Position numbers and translations under genes: made by a program. The notes under the pieces were generated by a model. It did not search any database. It saw only the letters and a list, made by a program, of their open reading frames with translations, and was not told the origin of the DNA. Below are positions 19,263 through 29,082 of a stretch of DNA of 64,000 nucleotides, piece after piece. Source of the DNA: Alphaproteobacteria bacterium (GTDB lineage Bacteria > Pseudomonadota > Alphaproteobacteria > ATCC43930 > CGMCC-115725); assembly GCA_030041335.1 (NCBI GenBank), contig JASHOB010000071.1, forward strand, positions 32,146-96,145, read 5' to 3'. Positions within the stretch are counted from its first letter, which is position 1. Every line of letters starts with the position of its first letter.

Positions 19263-20564
19263 TCAGTCGTTTGCAACGATTGCCTCGCAGCCGAGGGCCA
19301 GCGACAAGAGCGCATCGTCGCGGCCCGGCGTTGCCGAGAGCAGCAGTGCCGTCGGCATGCCCGCGGTGTCGCCGCCGTTCGGCAGGGACACGCCGCACCA
19401 ATCGAGGAAATTGCCGGGCGATGTGTTGCGCAGCATCCGCGCGTTGGCGGCAAAGAACCGCTCGTCGTCATTCTCCAACGCTGCGATCGGCGGTGCCACG
19501 ATCGGCGTGGTCGGAAAGGCGATGAAGCATTGGGCGAAGCGCGCCGCGGTTTCAGCAATGAGCTGCCGACGGGCAAACGTGACCGCGAGATAGTCGGCCA
19601 AGGTGATACCGGCACCCGCCCGCAACCGCACGACCACGCGGCGATCGACGTGCGCGATTTCGTCGCTCTGGAGCAGCGCCTCATGGATCGCATAGGCCTC
19701 GGCGGCAATGATCGCGCCGCGCTTGTCGCCGAGCCGCGCAATCGCGTCGAAGGCCGGCAGCACGCCGCGTTCAACCACCGCGCCGGCGCGCGCCAGTCGC
19801 TCGATGGCGATATCGAAATTGGCCAGCACGGCCGGCTCGCAATCGCCAAGAACGAGATTGGTCGGGACGAAGATCCGCACCCGTTTCGGCGGTTGTGGCG
19901 TCGGTTGTACCGGCTTCGCCCGCCGCAGCGCCGCGTCGACCAAGACCGCGTCGGCGACCGAGCGGCTCAAGACGCCGAGTGAATCGAGGGTCGGCGACAG
20001 CGGAAACACGCCCGCCATGAGGTAGCGCCCGGTCGTTGCCTTGTACCCGACCACGCCGTTCAGCGCTGCGGGGACGCGCACCGATCCCCCGGTATCGGTG
20101 CCGATCGCGACCGGGACGAGGCCGCGCGCCACGGCCACGGCGGATCCGGAGGAAGAGCCGCCCGGCACCCGGGGTTCGGCGCCGTAGGGGTTGCGCGGCG
20201 TGCCGAAATGCGGATTAAGGCCGATCCCGGAATAGGCAAATTCGGTCATGTTGGTGTGACCGATGCAAACCATGCCGGCGGCGGCGAGATTGGCGACCAC
20301 CGCGGCGTCTTGTCCTGCCGGCGGGCCGCCTGCTCGCAGCTTCGATCCCGCCGTGGTCGGCAATCCCCGAACATCGAACAGGTCTTTCCACGCGACCGGT
20401 ACGCCGTCGAGCGAGCCGAGGGATTGCTGCGCACCCAAGCGACCGGCAGCCGCCCGCGCCTCCGCCATGGCGCGGTCGCGGGTGATCGCGGTGAAGATGG
20501 CAGGATCGTCACAAGCATCGATCCCCGCCAACGTTTCCTCGGCAACGCTCACCGGATCGGCCAT
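19263..20564 (-). CDS. Amidase-signature family amidohydrolase
   Basis: The 433-residue protein has the amidase signature core. Lys60 lies in VAWKDLFD, the cis-Ser in GGSSSGSA (135-142, Ser137 by alignment) and the nucleophile Ser161 in GTDTGGSVR. It is shorter than GatA and lacks GatA context, so a stand-alone amidase is likely; the substrate is unknown. It sits 4 bp downstream of the GMC oxidoreductase gene, implying a shared transcript. The 295 bp beyond its stop (18968-19262) hold no gene I can support. Confidence 0.88.
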   Translation of the reverse strand: MADPVSVAEETLAGIDACDDPAIFTAITRDRAMAEARAAAGRLGAQQSLGSLDGVPVAWKDLFDVRGLPTTAGSKLRAGGPPAGQDAAVVANLAAAGMVCIGHTNMTEFAYSGIGLNPHFGTPRNPYGAEPRVPGGSSSGSAVAVARGLVPVAIGTDTGGSVRVPAALNGVVGYKATTGRYLMAGVFPLSPTLDSLGVLSRSVADAVLVDAALRRAKPVQPTPQPPKRVRIFVPTNLVLGDCEPAVLANFDIAIERLARAGAVVERGVLPAFDAIARLGDKRGAIIAAEAYAIHEALLQSDEIAHVDRRVVVRLRAGAGITLADYLAVTFARRQLIAETAARFAQCFIAFPTTPIVAPPIAALENDDERFFAANARMLRNTSPGNFLDWCGVSLPNGGDTAGMPTALLLSATPGRDDALLSLALGCEAIVAND

Positions 20565-20568
20565 GTCG

Positions 20569-22191
20569 CTACCCTTCTGCCGGTACCGGCGGCACGCGCC
20601 CGAGGATCATGTCGCTCGCCTTCTCCGCGATCATGATCGTTGGAGCATTGGTGTTGCCCCCGGTGATGGTCGGCATGATCGACGCATCGACCACACGCAG
20701 CCGGTCGACGCCGCGCACCTTGAGCTCGGGATCGACGACAGCATCGCCGGCGATACCCATGCGGCAGGTGCCGACCGGATGAAATGCGGTGCGTACGTCG
20801 GAGCGGATGAAAGCGTCAAGCTGGGCATCGCTCTTGACTTGGTCGCCGGGCACGACCTCGCGCTCGACCAGCTGCGCCAGATCGCTGTGCCGGACCAATT
20901 CGCGTGCCAGGTGGATGGCGGCGCGCAACGGCGCATAATCGCTCTTGGCGGCGAGCAGGTTGAAAGTGATGCGCGGCTTCGCCATCGGATCGGCCGAACG
21001 CAGCTTGACCCAGCCGCGGCTCGCCGGATGCAGGAGCACCGCACGCAACGACAGATAATGTCCGTCGGGCTTGCGCCAGCCCGGGAACCAGAGACCGGCG
21101 AAAAGCCGCACCGGGCTGATGAGGAACTGCAGATCGGGTCGTTCGAGCCCTTCCCGCGAGCGCGCGAACAACATCGCGGTCACCGGCAAACCCGCGAGCG
21201 GCCCGGTGCCGCTTAACGCCCACTGGACCAGCGACCGCGCCACGCGATCGACCCGCAATTGGTTGACGAACGTGATCGGCGCGCGCAGCAGCACGTCGAT
21301 TCCGGTCGAGGCATGGTCCTGGAGATTGCGCCCGACACCCGGCAAATCAACCACCGGCTTGATCCCCTGTGCCCGGAGCTCGTCGGCCGGACCGATGCCC
21401 GAAAGCATCAGCAAATGGGGTGAATTGATGGCGCCGGCGGATAAGATCACCTCGCGCGCTGCGCGCGCGAGGCTGCTGCGGCGAGCACGGATATATTCGA
21501 CACCGGCGGCGCGGCCACCCTCCAGGGCCACGCGTACCGCGTGAGCGTTGGTTTCGACGGTGAGATTGGGCCGCTTCATCGCTTGCCGCAGAAAGGTCGC
21601 CGCGGTGCTGCCGCGCCGACCGGCAATGGTGGTGAAGTCGGGCACGCCGAAACCTTCGGGCTGCGAGCCATGGAAATCCTCGGTCTCGCGGTGGCCCGCC
21701 GCCACGGCCGCGTCGCGGATCAGATCGTAGAGTTTGTGCGTCTTGTCATGCCGCGATACGGACAACGGTCCGGCACCACCATGATAGTCGCCCTCGCCGC
21801 GCCAATCGGTCTCGGCGCGCCGGTAGTAAGGCAGGATCTCATCATAGCTCCAGCCGGCATTGCCGAACTGACGCCATTGGTCGTAGTCGCGCGGATGGCC
21901 GCGCGAATACAGCATGCCGTTGATCGATGACGAGCCGCCGAGCAGCTTGCCGCGCGGCACCGGGATCGCGCGGCCCTCGAGATTCGGTTCCGGCTCGCCG
22001 TCATAGCCCCAGCCATAATGATGGCCGAACCACAATTTTGGTGCGTAGGCGGGAATCTGGAGCGCCAGCGCGCGCGCCTCACCGCCGGCTTCGAGCAACA
22101 ACACCCTGGTGTCGGGCTCGGCGCTCAATCGGTTAGCGAGGACGCATCCGGCCGACCCGGCGCCGACGATGACATAATCGTAATCCCGCAT
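20569..22191 (-). CDS. GMC-family FAD oxidoreductase (choline dehydrogenase-like)
   Basis: The 540-residue protein has the N-terminal FAD site VGAGSAGCVLANRL (GAGSAG at 10-15) ending in LLLEAGGE. The second GMC signature is GGSSSINGMLYSRGHP. The C-terminal catalytic pair is His471 in FHPVGTCRMG and Asn515 in GGNTNAPT. Such enzymes oxidise alcohols; substrate specificity cannot be read. It precedes the amidase by 4 bp. Its start faces the CoA-transferase-like operon, with 95 bp between the two start codons. Confidence 0.9.
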   Translation of the reverse strand: MRDYDYVIVGAGSAGCVLANRLSAEPDTRVLLLEAGGEARALALQIPAYAPKLWFGHHYGWGYDGEPEPNLEGRAIPVPRGKLLGGSSSINGMLYSRGHPRDYDQWRQFGNAGWSYDEILPYYRRAETDWRGEGDYHGGAGPLSVSRHDKTHKLYDLIRDAAVAAGHRETEDFHGSQPEGFGVPDFTTIAGRRGSTAATFLRQAMKRPNLTVETNAHAVRVALEGGRAAGVEYIRARRSSLARAAREVILSAGAINSPHLLMLSGIGPADELRAQGIKPVVDLPGVGRNLQDHASTGIDVLLRAPITFVNQLRVDRVARSLVQWALSGTGPLAGLPVTAMLFARSREGLERPDLQFLISPVRLFAGLWFPGWRKPDGHYLSLRAVLLHPASRGWVKLRSADPMAKPRITFNLLAAKSDYAPLRAAIHLARELVRHSDLAQLVEREVVPGDQVKSDAQLDAFIRSDVRTAFHPVGTCRMGIAGDAVVDPELKVRGVDRLRVVDASIMPTITGGNTNAPTIMIAEKASDMILGRVPPVPAEG

Positions 22192-22286
22192 CGACCGTCA
22201 CGTTAACAGCCCAGAAAAGCGATTGTCACCTGCGGCCGTGATTCATAATATCTTTCCAAACATCGCCGGAAACATCAGGAAACTCG

Positions 22287-23237
22287 ATGGCTCACCAACA
22301 TCGCTTTATGACGCCCCTCAACGAGCAGCTGCCCGCGGACCGTCACCGCAAGAGCAAGCTCATCGATCTCGACGAAGCGGGCAGGATCATCGCCTCAAAG
22401 AAGGTGTTTTCGATTGCCGGCTCGCATTCTGCCGACGCGGCGATGAGCCTGATCCGCGCCGCGATCCGCGCCCGGGCTACCGGCATGACGCTGATTCCGC
22501 CGATCACGACTTCGCTCGCGGCGGATTTGCCGATCGCGGCGGGCATGCTGAAAAAATTGTATCTCTCCTATGTCGGCTTTGAGGTGTTCGGCATGGCGCC
22601 GGCGTTTCGCAAGGCGGCAGAGACACAGGCGCTGGAGATCGTTGAGGCGGACGAGCCGTTTATTCTGCTCGGCACGCAGGCGGCGGCCGGTGGCAAGCCA
22701 TTCAACACCGTGCAATTTGTCTATGACGGCACCGACCACAAGCGCCTCAACCCGGAACTGAAGCAGGTGGTGGATCCCTTCACCGGCAAGACGGTATGGG
22801 CGATTCCGCCGCTGCGCTCCGACGTGTTCATCATGCACGCGCAGGCCTGCGACGAGTACGGCAACGCGCAATGTTGGGGCGGTACCGGGCAAGAGCGCGA
22901 CAAGGCGAAGGCCGCCGACATGGTGATCGTGCAAGCGGATGAAATCGTCGGCTCGGAAGTGATCGAGAAGGACCCGACGCACACGACCGTGCCCGGACTT
23001 TGGGTCGACTACGTGGTCCACGCGCCGTTTGGCGCCCATCCGACCTTTTCATCGAACAATTATGCGGTCGACGAGGACCATCTCAGGGTCTACATCGACC
23101 TCGCCCGTAACGGCCGGGCGCAGGAATATCTCGACAAATACGTGCTCGAGCCCAAGGATCACTACGAGTATCTTGAGCGCGTCGGCGGCATGCGTCGGCT
23201 CACTCATTTGCGGTCGACCCTGGCTGTGCGAAGCTGA
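22287..23237 (+). CDS. CoA-transferase-family alpha subunit (IpdA-like)
   Basis: The 316-residue protein belongs to the family I CoA-transferase alpha subunits. FSIAGSHSADAAMSLIRAAI and the following ITTSLAADLPIA are close in style to IpdA of steroid-ring catabolism, which is a ring-opening hydrolase rather than a true transferase. AGGA-type purines precede the ATG at 22287. The beta-like gene follows after 138 bp and an acyl-CoA ligase after that, so the three probably process one CoA-activated intermediate. The substrate is not determinable. Confidence 0.8.
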   Translation: MAHQHRFMTPLNEQLPADRHRKSKLIDLDEAGRIIASKKVFSIAGSHSADAAMSLIRAAIRARATGMTLIPPITTSLAADLPIAAGMLKKLYLSYVGFEVFGMAPAFRKAAETQALEIVEADEPFILLGTQAAAGGKPFNTVQFVYDGTDHKRLNPELKQVVDPFTGKTVWAIPPLRSDVFIMHAQACDEYGNAQCWGGTGQERDKAKAADMVIVQADEIVGSEVIEKDPTHTTVPGLWVDYVVHAPFGAHPTFSSNNYAVDEDHLRVYIDLARNGRAQEYLDKYVLEPKDHYEYLERVGGMRRLTHLRSTLAVRS

Positions 23238-23375
23238 GGGAGATAATGCGCATCGCATCGGCGTCCGGACCCGAACGCAGGATCAAGGGCGGCCCGTCGC
23301 GGGTCGCGGCCGGCCGGTTCGCGCGACCAAACCCAAACCGCTTTCCTCAATTCACGATTTACGCGGACGAAAAGA

Positions 23376-24227
23376 ATGGCTGAGCTTGCACATCCTGGCA
23401 CCGACCGGTACTCGATGGCCGAATTCGTTGCGATCGTTCTGGCGCGTCAAGCCGGCGGCACCGGTGAATGCACCGGCGGCGGCGGTGCCAATCAGGCGGT
23501 GGCGCTTGCCGCCAACCGTTTGGCACAGATCACGGTTCGGCCCGACCTCTGGCTGTTCACCGGCGGCGCCGGCGTCTACAACGGCAAATTCGACACGCTG
23601 CCGATCGGCACTTGGGATCCGCGCTGCGGCCATGGCGCGGAGTGCAAAATCTACATCGCCGACGTCGTCGACGGCGGTACGCGCGGCGAGCGACCCGGGC
23701 ACAGTTCGGGTCGGATGCGGCCGGCGGGCTCCGGCGGCTTCGGCGGCATCCAGGTCGACAAATACGGCAATATCAACATGATCGGCGTCGGCCAATACCC
23801 TAAGCTCAAGGTACGCGGTCCGGGTACCGTCGGGACGATCTGGATGGGCTCGGGGCCGAGCAACGTCTACGTCGAACACCACTCGAAGCGCATCTTTGTC
23901 GAGAAGTGCGATTACATCAGCGGCCCCGGTTGGCTTCAAGGCGGCGACAGCCGGCATAAGCTCTTGAACGGCCGCGACGGACCGGAATATGTCTGGTCGC
24001 CGATCTGCGTCCTCGATTTCACCGAGGACGAGCATCGTGCCCGCATCGCTTCGGTGCATCCCGGTTACACGGTTGCCGATGTCGTTGCCAATACCGGCTT
24101 CGAGTTGGTGGTTCCCAAGGACGTGCCGCAGACTACGCCGCCGACCGATTGGGAGCTGAATGTGCTGCGCGGCCAGGTTGACCGCAACGGTGTCCTGCGC
24201 AAACGGCGAATGACCGTAGGCCTATGA
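23376..24227 (+). CDS. CoA-transferase-family beta subunit (IpdB-like)
   Basis: The 283-residue protein is the partner of the alpha-like subunit upstream. It shows GGGGANQAVALAANRLAQ near residues 33-50, FGGIQVDKYGNINMIGVG and a C-terminal PGYTVADVVANTGFELV. The SENG-type motif with the catalytic glutamate of classical family I transferases is not obvious; the nearest match is ECTGGGGAN. That favours an IpdAB-like hydrolase over a transferase, but alignment is needed. It ends one base before the ligase start codon. Confidence 0.78.
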   Translation: MAELAHPGTDRYSMAEFVAIVLARQAGGTGECTGGGGANQAVALAANRLAQITVRPDLWLFTGGAGVYNGKFDTLPIGTWDPRCGHGAECKIYIADVVDGGTRGERPGHSSGRMRPAGSGGFGGIQVDKYGNINMIGVGQYPKLKVRGPGTVGTIWMGSGPSNVYVEHHSKRIFVEKCDYISGPGWLQGGDSRHKLLNGRDGPEYVWSPICVLDFTEDEHRARIASVHPGYTVADVVANTGFELVVPKDVPQTTPPTDWELNVLRGQVDRNGVLRKRRMTVGL

Positions 24228-24228
24228 C

Positions 24229-25773
24229 ATGGAGACGATCGGCGAGACGCTCGCTCATCAAGCGCGCTGCCAACCGGACCGCGAAGCGCTCAAGGTTGGC
24301 GCGCGCAGCCTGACCTGGCGCCAGCTCGACGAGGGCGCCAACCGCGTCGCCAATTTGCTGCTTGGCCTCGGCGCCAATCCGGGCGACCGGGTGATGATGG
24401 TGCTCGGCAACTCGGTCGAGTTCGTCGAGATCTACTATGGGCTTGCCAAAATCGGGTGCATCAGCGCACCGGTCATGCCGCGTTCGGTCGCCGGCGAAGT
24501 GCAATTCATCTGCGACAATCTGCGCGCGCGCTTCATCATCGCCGAGGCAGATTCGGCGTCGATCGTGCGCGAGCTCGATCACAAGCTCAAATCAGTCGAG
24601 CACACGATCGGTGTCGGCGCCGGCCACGGATTGGCACAAGATTACCACCGGCTCAAGGCCGCCGCCTCGTCCGTCGAGCCGAACACCCGCGTCGCTCCGG
24701 ACGATATTCTCACCACCAAATTCACCAGCGGCACCACCGGCCTCCCCAAGGGTTGCCTGCGCTCGCACCGTAATTTCATCATGGCGGCGGCGGTGCTGAT
24801 GATGGAAATCCCGCTCTACGACAGCGACAGCGCCGTGATCGCCAATCCGCTCGCGGCCGGCATGGCAGTTTCACAGCTCACCATGTTTGTGCTCAAGGGT
24901 ATCCGCACGGTCATGCAGGAACGGTTCGAGCCGGCCGAGTATCTCGCGATCGTGGATCGGGAAAAGCCGACGCTGCTCTACATGATGGATACGATGATGC
25001 GGCGCTGCTTTCCGCTGCCGCAATTCGCCACCACCGACTTCTCCAGCGTGCGGCTCTATCACGGCGCTGCGTCCCGCGAGGTGATCGACGCGCTGCGGGC
25101 GCATCCCCGCTTTCAAGCCGGGTTTTCCTTCGGCTACGCGTCGTCGGAAGCCGGTGGGCTAGTTACGTTTCGCCTGCCCAGTCATTACGCGCTGGCGCTC
25201 GAGCAGCCGGATAAATACGGCTACTTGCTTGAATCCGCGGGGACCGAAGCGCCGCTGACGCGGATTGCATGCCTCGACGACGAGCTCAAGCCGGTGCCGC
25301 AGGGCGAGGTCGGCGAGCTCGCCGTCAGCGGCCCCTCGGTGTTCCGCGGCTATTGGGAACGACCCGACGAAACCGAAAAAGTGTTGCGCCAAGGCTGGCT
25401 GCTCACCGGCGACCTAGCCTACCAGGACGCGGACGGGTTTATTTTTATTCGCGGCCGCAAGCGCGACATGATCAAGACCGGTGGCGTTAATGTCTATCCC
25501 GCAGAGATTGAGCCGGTACTGGAATCGCACCCGAGCGTCGTCGAGGCCGCAGTGGTCGGGGTACCGGACAAAGAATGGGGCGAGAAGGTGGTTGCCTTCA
25601 TCATCGCCAAGTCCCCGATCGACGCGCCGGAACTGATCGATTTCTGCCGCGACAAGCTTGCCGCCTATAAGCGGCCCAAGCAAATCGTCTTTGTCGATGC
25701 GTTTCCGATGCGCGCCGGCAAAGTCGTGAAGCGCGATTTGATCCGCATGCTGAGGGAAGGCCTGGTCCGCTGA
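24229..25773 (+). CDS. AMP-forming acyl-CoA synthetase/ligase
   Basis: The 514-residue protein is an ANL-superfamily adenylating enzyme. The P-loop TSGTTGLPKG lies at 166-175. YGYASSEAGG replaces the usual YGxTE motif, LTGDLAYQDADGF is the A7 motif, and GGVNVYPAEIEPVLESHP leads into the C-terminal domain. The ligase lysine is in AGKVVKRDL near the end. It is the third gene of the CoA unit, separated from its neighbour by one base. Substrate is likely an organic acid that the preceding enzymes use as a thioester. Confidence 0.88.
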   Translation: METIGETLAHQARCQPDREALKVGARSLTWRQLDEGANRVANLLLGLGANPGDRVMMVLGNSVEFVEIYYGLAKIGCISAPVMPRSVAGEVQFICDNLRARFIIAEADSASIVRELDHKLKSVEHTIGVGAGHGLAQDYHRLKAAASSVEPNTRVAPDDILTTKFTSGTTGLPKGCLRSHRNFIMAAAVLMMEIPLYDSDSAVIANPLAAGMAVSQLTMFVLKGIRTVMQERFEPAEYLAIVDREKPTLLYMMDTMMRRCFPLPQFATTDFSSVRLYHGAASREVIDALRAHPRFQAGFSFGYASSEAGGLVTFRLPSHYALALEQPDKYGYLLESAGTEAPLTRIACLDDELKPVPQGEVGELAVSGPSVFRGYWERPDETEKVLRQGWLLTGDLAYQDADGFIFIRGRKRDMIKTGGVNVYPAEIEPVLESHPSVVEAAVVGVPDKEWGEKVVAFIIAKSPIDAPELIDFCRDKLAAYKRPKQIVFVDAFPMRAGKVVKRDLIRMLREGLVR

Positions 25774-26007
25774 CCCTGCCCCCGGAGCACGCGTTTGACC
25801 CGCTCGGCATGGCCCAAGGGCCGCCGGTCGCCAGGGTCGGCGCGGGTCAACCGTTCGCAGACGGGTTATAGGGTAAGCGCCGTCCGCTGCCCCAACCTTC
25901 AAATCCGCCCGACCGCCTTCAAACCCCTTCTGGCGCGGCCCTTAATCCGAGGTCAGCCCCATTTTAATCACGTCTTAAGGATCCTGGCCCCATTATGAGG
26001 CCACCAG

Positions 26008-27924
26008 ATGGACCGCAGCACCGGCATGTCTCGCTTCCTCATCCGCACGGGAATTAGGCATAAGATCCTTATTGGTTTCGTCGCCATGGCACTGATGATC
26101 GGTGCCTTGGGCGGTTATGGTATTTTCGTGCTCAGCGCGACCGGAGACATGGTCGCCCGGACCTATGATCGGCCGTTGCTGACGGTGAACTACAGCCGTT
26201 TGGCCGGGCAGATCTTCACCCAAATGCGAAGCGAGCTGTTGCACCGCCGCTATGCCTCGCCCGTGGAAAAGGCGGCGATCGACCGCGTCCTTGCCAAGCT
26301 CGCTGAAAGCCTGAGCGAGGATCTTGCCATGGCCCGCGCCCAGGCATTGTCCGATCCCGAGCGGGCCGATATCGACGGCATTCAGGACCGCGTGGCCCAT
26401 TGGAACGAATTGTGGCAGGCGGCGCCCGCCCGTGCCGAGAGCCGCCGGCTCCAGGACGTGTCCGCCCAAATTGAGCAATCCTTTGATCAACTGGTGGCGC
26501 TAACCATCGATCAAAGCCTGGCCGAGCGCCGCAACGGCCTCTCTGCCATAACCCGGTTCCAGTCTTGGACAATCGGCGGCATGATCCTGGCGCTCATCAT
26601 CGCCGGCGCAATTACCTTCTTCCTTGCCCGGCGCATCGTGCGGCCTTTCCGCATGGCGGTCAGCGTCGCGGACCGCATCGCCGGCGGCCAATTGGATACC
26701 GTCATTCCGCGCGGCTTCGGCGACGAGACCGGCGTTCTGCTGCAGTCGATGAGCGGCATGCGCGACGGTATTCGCGCCATGATGGCGCGCGAGCGGACCC
26801 GCCGGCGTGCCGCCGAAACCCGTCTCGCGGATGCGCTTGAAAGCGCCCATGAGGGCTTGGTGCTGATCGACGCGGGCGGCAACATCGTGATCGCCAACAA
26901 GCAGATCGGGGCGTTTTTCCCGCCCTTGGCGCCACTCTGCCGCGAAGGCGTCGAATTCTCGGCGGTGACGCGCCTCCTCTATCAGCAATTGTTAAATCCG
27001 GAGCAGGTGCCCGACTTGTTCGCTTTGCCGGCGTCCGGTTGTGAGCTCCACCTGGTCGACAATCGCTGGATCCATGTCAGCTCCAGCCGCACGCGCGATG
27101 GTGGCCAGTTCTTTTTCTTCACCGATTTCTCCGACGTCAAGGAGCGTGAGCAGCGTTATCGCGAAGCCCAGCTTCAGGCCGAAGCCGCAAGCCGCGCCAA
27201 ATCGAGCTTTGTCGCCAACATGAGCCATGAGTTGCGCACGCCGCTCAACGCGATCATCGGCTTTTCCGAAATCATTCAGCGCGAGATGTTCGGCAAGCTC
27301 GAGAACCGGAACTATGCCGCCTATATCGCCGATATTCTGCAAAGCGGCCGTCACCTCCTGGCGATCATCAACGGCGTGCTTGATTTGGCAAAAAGCCAAT
27401 CCGGCAAGCTGACGGTGCATTTCGAGACGGTCGATCTCGGCCATATCCTGGTCGATTGCGCCAATATGATGCGTGATCAATGCAAACGCGGCGAACTGGT
27501 CCTGGAATTCACCAAGCCGGCCGGCCAAATGCTCGTCTCGGGAGAGCCTGCGAAACTGCGCCAGGTGCTGCTCAACTTACTCTCGAACGCGGTGAAGTTT
27601 ACCGAGCCCGGCGGACGGGTCGCGCTCAGCGCGCGCGACGAGGGCGACACCATCGTCGCTGACGTGCGCGACACCGGCATCGGTATGTCGAGCGACGACA
27701 TCGCGGTCGCGCTGACGCCGTTCGGCCAGGTCGATAACCGGCTGGCCCGCCGTTTCGACGGCACCGGTCTCGGCTTGCCGCTGGCAAAGGAACTGATCGA
27801 GCTGCACCGCGGCACGCTCATCATCCGCAGCGAGCCGGGACGCGGCTCGACGATCTCCGTCGTTCTACCGAAGCTGTCTCCGACCGAGGCGACCGCGGCC
27901 GCGGACGACGCGATCGCGGCCTAG
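26008..27924 (+). CDS. Membrane-bound sensor histidine kinase (HAMP-PAS-HisKA-HATPase)
   Basis: The 638-residue protein has two membrane segments (about 19-42 and 187-208) around a roughly 140-residue periplasmic helical sensor domain. A HAMP domain (about 209-262) and a PAS-like domain (about 270-380) follow. The HisKA box has His407 in SHELRTP, the N box is NLLSNAVKFT (523-532), and the glycine boxes are DTGIGM (555-560) and GTGLGL (585-590). No receiver domain is attached and no response regulator gene is adjacent, so it is an orphan kinase. Its ligand is unknown. Confidence 0.92.
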   Translation: MDRSTGMSRFLIRTGIRHKILIGFVAMALMIGALGGYGIFVLSATGDMVARTYDRPLLTVNYSRLAGQIFTQMRSELLHRRYASPVEKAAIDRVLAKLAESLSEDLAMARAQALSDPERADIDGIQDRVAHWNELWQAAPARAESRRLQDVSAQIEQSFDQLVALTIDQSLAERRNGLSAITRFQSWTIGGMILALIIAGAITFFLARRIVRPFRMAVSVADRIAGGQLDTVIPRGFGDETGVLLQSMSGMRDGIRAMMARERTRRRAAETRLADALESAHEGLVLIDAGGNIVIANKQIGAFFPPLAPLCREGVEFSAVTRLLYQQLLNPEQVPDLFALPASGCELHLVDNRWIHVSSSRTRDGGQFFFFTDFSDVKEREQRYREAQLQAEAASRAKSSFVANMSHELRTPLNAIIGFSEIIQREMFGKLENRNYAAYIADILQSGRHLLAIINGVLDLAKSQSGKLTVHFETVDLGHILVDCANMMRDQCKRGELVLEFTKPAGQMLVSGEPAKLRQVLLNLLSNAVKFTEPGGRVALSARDEGDTIVADVRDTGIGMSSDDIAVALTPFGQVDNRLARRFDGTGLGLPLAKELIELHRGTLIIRSEPGRGSTISVVLPKLSPTEATAAADDAIAA

Positions 27925-29082
27925 CTATTCCGCGGCGGCCCGTTTCGCCGGCTGCGGCACCCGATCGCCGAAATAGGGCAATACTTCCTCGGCCACTGCC
28001 GCCTGGTTCACCACCGCCATCTCATGGGGCATGGTGCCGAACTGGGTCTTGGTCAGCGAATAGCCGAAACCGGCGAGGTCCTGGTAAGCCGCGAGCTTTT
28101 CCCTGACGGTATTGGGACTGCCGACGATCACGGTACCGAGATCGATGAGATCATCGGGCGTCTGCGGCCGGCTGCGGCCCATGCTGCGCTGCCGCTTCAC
28201 CGATTCAAGGCTGCTATAGCCCGGCGGCGACATCATTACCGGATTCATCTTGAAGAATTTGCCATAGGATTCGAGATAGGGTCGCGCCTCGCGCCTTGCC
28301 TTCTCGTCGGTTTCGGCGATGTAAATGGCGTTGGACCAAGCGAGTTGATCGGGCGAGGCCTGGTAGCCGCATTTGTCGGCTTCCTCGCGGAAAATATCAA
28401 ACACGCGGGCCACCGATGCGATCGGGGCCAGGGTCTGGCAATAAGTATAGCGCTTTGCTGCCGACCAGCGGATGGTGCTGATCGATCCGGAAGATGGCGT
28501 CCAGATTGGCGGATGTGGCTTCTGATATGGCACCGGCCAGGGGTTGACGTAGCGCAAATTGAAGAATTTGCCGTCGAAGGCGAACGGGCCGGGCCGCGTC
28601 CAGGCCTGCACGATCAGATCATGGGCCTCGACGAAGCGCGGGTTGGATTCGGCTGGATTGACGCCCATGGAATGGTATTCGGCGCCGATGCCGCGGACAA
28701 AGCCGGCGATCACCCGGCCGCGTGTGATGTTGTCGAGGATGGCGTATTCCTCGGCGATGGTCAGCGGATTGTTTACCAGCGGCAAGGCGCGACCGAGGAT
28801 GGCGAGCTTGCCGCGCTTGATCTTGCGCGACAGCGCACCGGCGAGCACGCCCGGCACCGGCATCATGCCGTAGGCCGTCTGGTGATGCTCGTTGACGCAC
28901 ACTCCGTCGAAGCCAAGTTCGTCGGCCTTTTCGAGTTCATCGAGATACTGATTGAACAGTTCGGCGCCCTTGACCGGGTCGTAGTGACTGTTGGAGTAGG
29001 TGACCCACGCGGAACCGCCTTTGTCGATCGCGTCGAGATCGGCATGGGCGTATGGCATCAGATGAAAATTGAATATTTTCAT
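27925..29082 (-). CDS. LLM-class flavin-dependent oxidoreductase (luciferase-like)
   Basis: The 385-residue protein from ATG 29082 has the luciferase-like monooxygenase fold: GVCVNEHHQTAYGMMP near residues 58-73, ALPLVNNPLTIAEEYAILD, GRVIAGFVRGIGAEYHSMG and PPIWTPSSGS. The FMN/F420 preference is not certain; LLM members of proteobacteria usually use reduced FMN. The longer frame from 29292 lies inside the upstream hydrolase gene. It overlaps that gene by four bases (ATGA), so the two proteins are likely made together. The stop directly abuts the histidine kinase gene on the other strand. Confidence 0.9.
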   Translation of the reverse strand: MKIFNFHLMPYAHADLDAIDKGGSAWVTYSNSHYDPVKGAELFNQYLDELEKADELGFDGVCVNEHHQTAYGMMPVPGVLAGALSRKIKRGKLAILGRALPLVNNPLTIAEEYAILDNITRGRVIAGFVRGIGAEYHSMGVNPAESNPRFVEAHDLIVQAWTRPGPFAFDGKFFNLRYVNPWPVPYQKPHPPIWTPSSGSISTIRWSAAKRYTYCQTLAPIASVARVFDIFREEADKCGYQASPDQLAWSNAIYIAETDEKARREARPYLESYGKFFKMNPVMMSPPGYSSLESVKRQRSMGRSRPQTPDDLIDLGTVIVGSPNTVREKLAAYQDLAGFGYSLTKTQFGTMPHEMAVVNQAAVAEEVLPYFGDRVPQPAKRAAAE

